DNA from: Pseudomonas sp. GM74
GTDB taxonomy: Bacteria; Pseudomonadota; Gammaproteobacteria; Pseudomonadales; Pseudomonadaceae
Length of the DNA: 33,720 bases
Direction of reading: 5' to 3'
Assembly (NCBI RefSeq): GCF_000282455.1
Contig: NZ_AKJG01000014.1
Coordinates: 1 to 33,720 of the forward strand
Within the stretch, counting starts at the first letter, position 1, and every line of letters starts with the position of its first letter. Below, one piece after another: positions 33,638 to 33,720 of the stretch. The position numbers were made by a program, and so were the translations under genes. The notes beneath the pieces were generated by a model. It was not told the origin of the DNA, did no database searches, and worked only from the letters and a program-made list of their open reading frames with translations.

Positions 33638-33720
33638 CTGTGGGAGCGAGCTTGCTCGCGATAGCAGATTGACATTCAACATTGGTGTCGACTGACAAAC
33701 CGCCATCGCGAGCAAGCTCG
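33638..33720. repeat. REPIN, cut by the window edge
   Basis: The left arm CTGTGGGAGCGAGCTTGCTC starts at 33638 and the right arm ATCGCGAGCAAGCTCG is cut at 33720. The spacer ATTCAACATTGGTGTCGACT and GACA matches the copies at 25028 and 27929. The core is the GAGCTTG subtype. Confidence 0.9.

Overview
The window looks like chromosomal DNA of a Pseudomonas of the fluorescens group. Three things point there: GC-rich genes throughout, many copies of the Pseudomonas REP palindrome (GTGGGAGCGGGCTTG / GCTCGCGAA type), and a central block whose gene order matches, from memory, P. aeruginosa PAO1 PA1413-PA1422 (LysR, 42-aa protein, sodium symporter, NCS1 transporter, NTF2-like protein, gbuA, gbuR). 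I see no rRNA, tRNA, CRISPR array, prophage, integrase or transposase.

Region 1 (1-6524) is a cell-surface adhesion module. The N-terminal 343 residues of a giant LapA/MapA-type adhesin are read leftward off the window edge. They carry a retention module and a TAAG LapG-type cleavage site. Divergent from it is a type I secretion operon: TolC-like outer-membrane protein, ABC transporter with a degenerate C39-like domain, and HlyD-like adaptor. The 588-bp divergent intergenic region holds a good FleQ-box-like site and a possible sigma-54 promoter. The regulatory pair LapD/LapG is not in the window.

Region 2 (6670-14178) centres on guanidinobutyrate use. gbuR and a DTW-domain tRNA-modification gene form a leftward pair. 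gbuA, an NTF2-like protein and an NCS1 permease follow rightward, then a sodium/solute symporter closed by a strong terminator. A near-perfect dyad in the gbuR-gbuA gap is a candidate GbuR operator, and a 147-bp inverted-repeat element lies beside it. A metallo-beta-lactamase-fold hydrolase and a carrier-protein-like gene lacking the phosphopantetheine serine follow.

Region 3 (14202-21026) has a 42-aa PA1414-like ORF with a 135-nt leader (in P. aeruginosa this locus makes the SicX sRNA), a LysR/MFS divergent pair, an EamA exporter whose 3' end overlaps the MFS gene, CvfB, a 59-aa small protein, a TorF-like porin and a DUF6279 lipoprotein.

Region 4 (21272-33720) is mixed housekeeping and accessory genes: a DUF899 thioredoxin-like protein, a DEAD-box helicase divergent from an MscS/YbdG-type channel, an isochorismatase-family hydrolase divergent from its likely LysR regulator, an EamA transporter, an azoreductase, a small secreted protein, a tight LysR - alpha/beta hydrolase - cyclophilin run, and an ABC exporter. 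REP doublets (REPINs) sit between many of these genes, including subtypes with an inserted TCGGATCGCCGC-type block.
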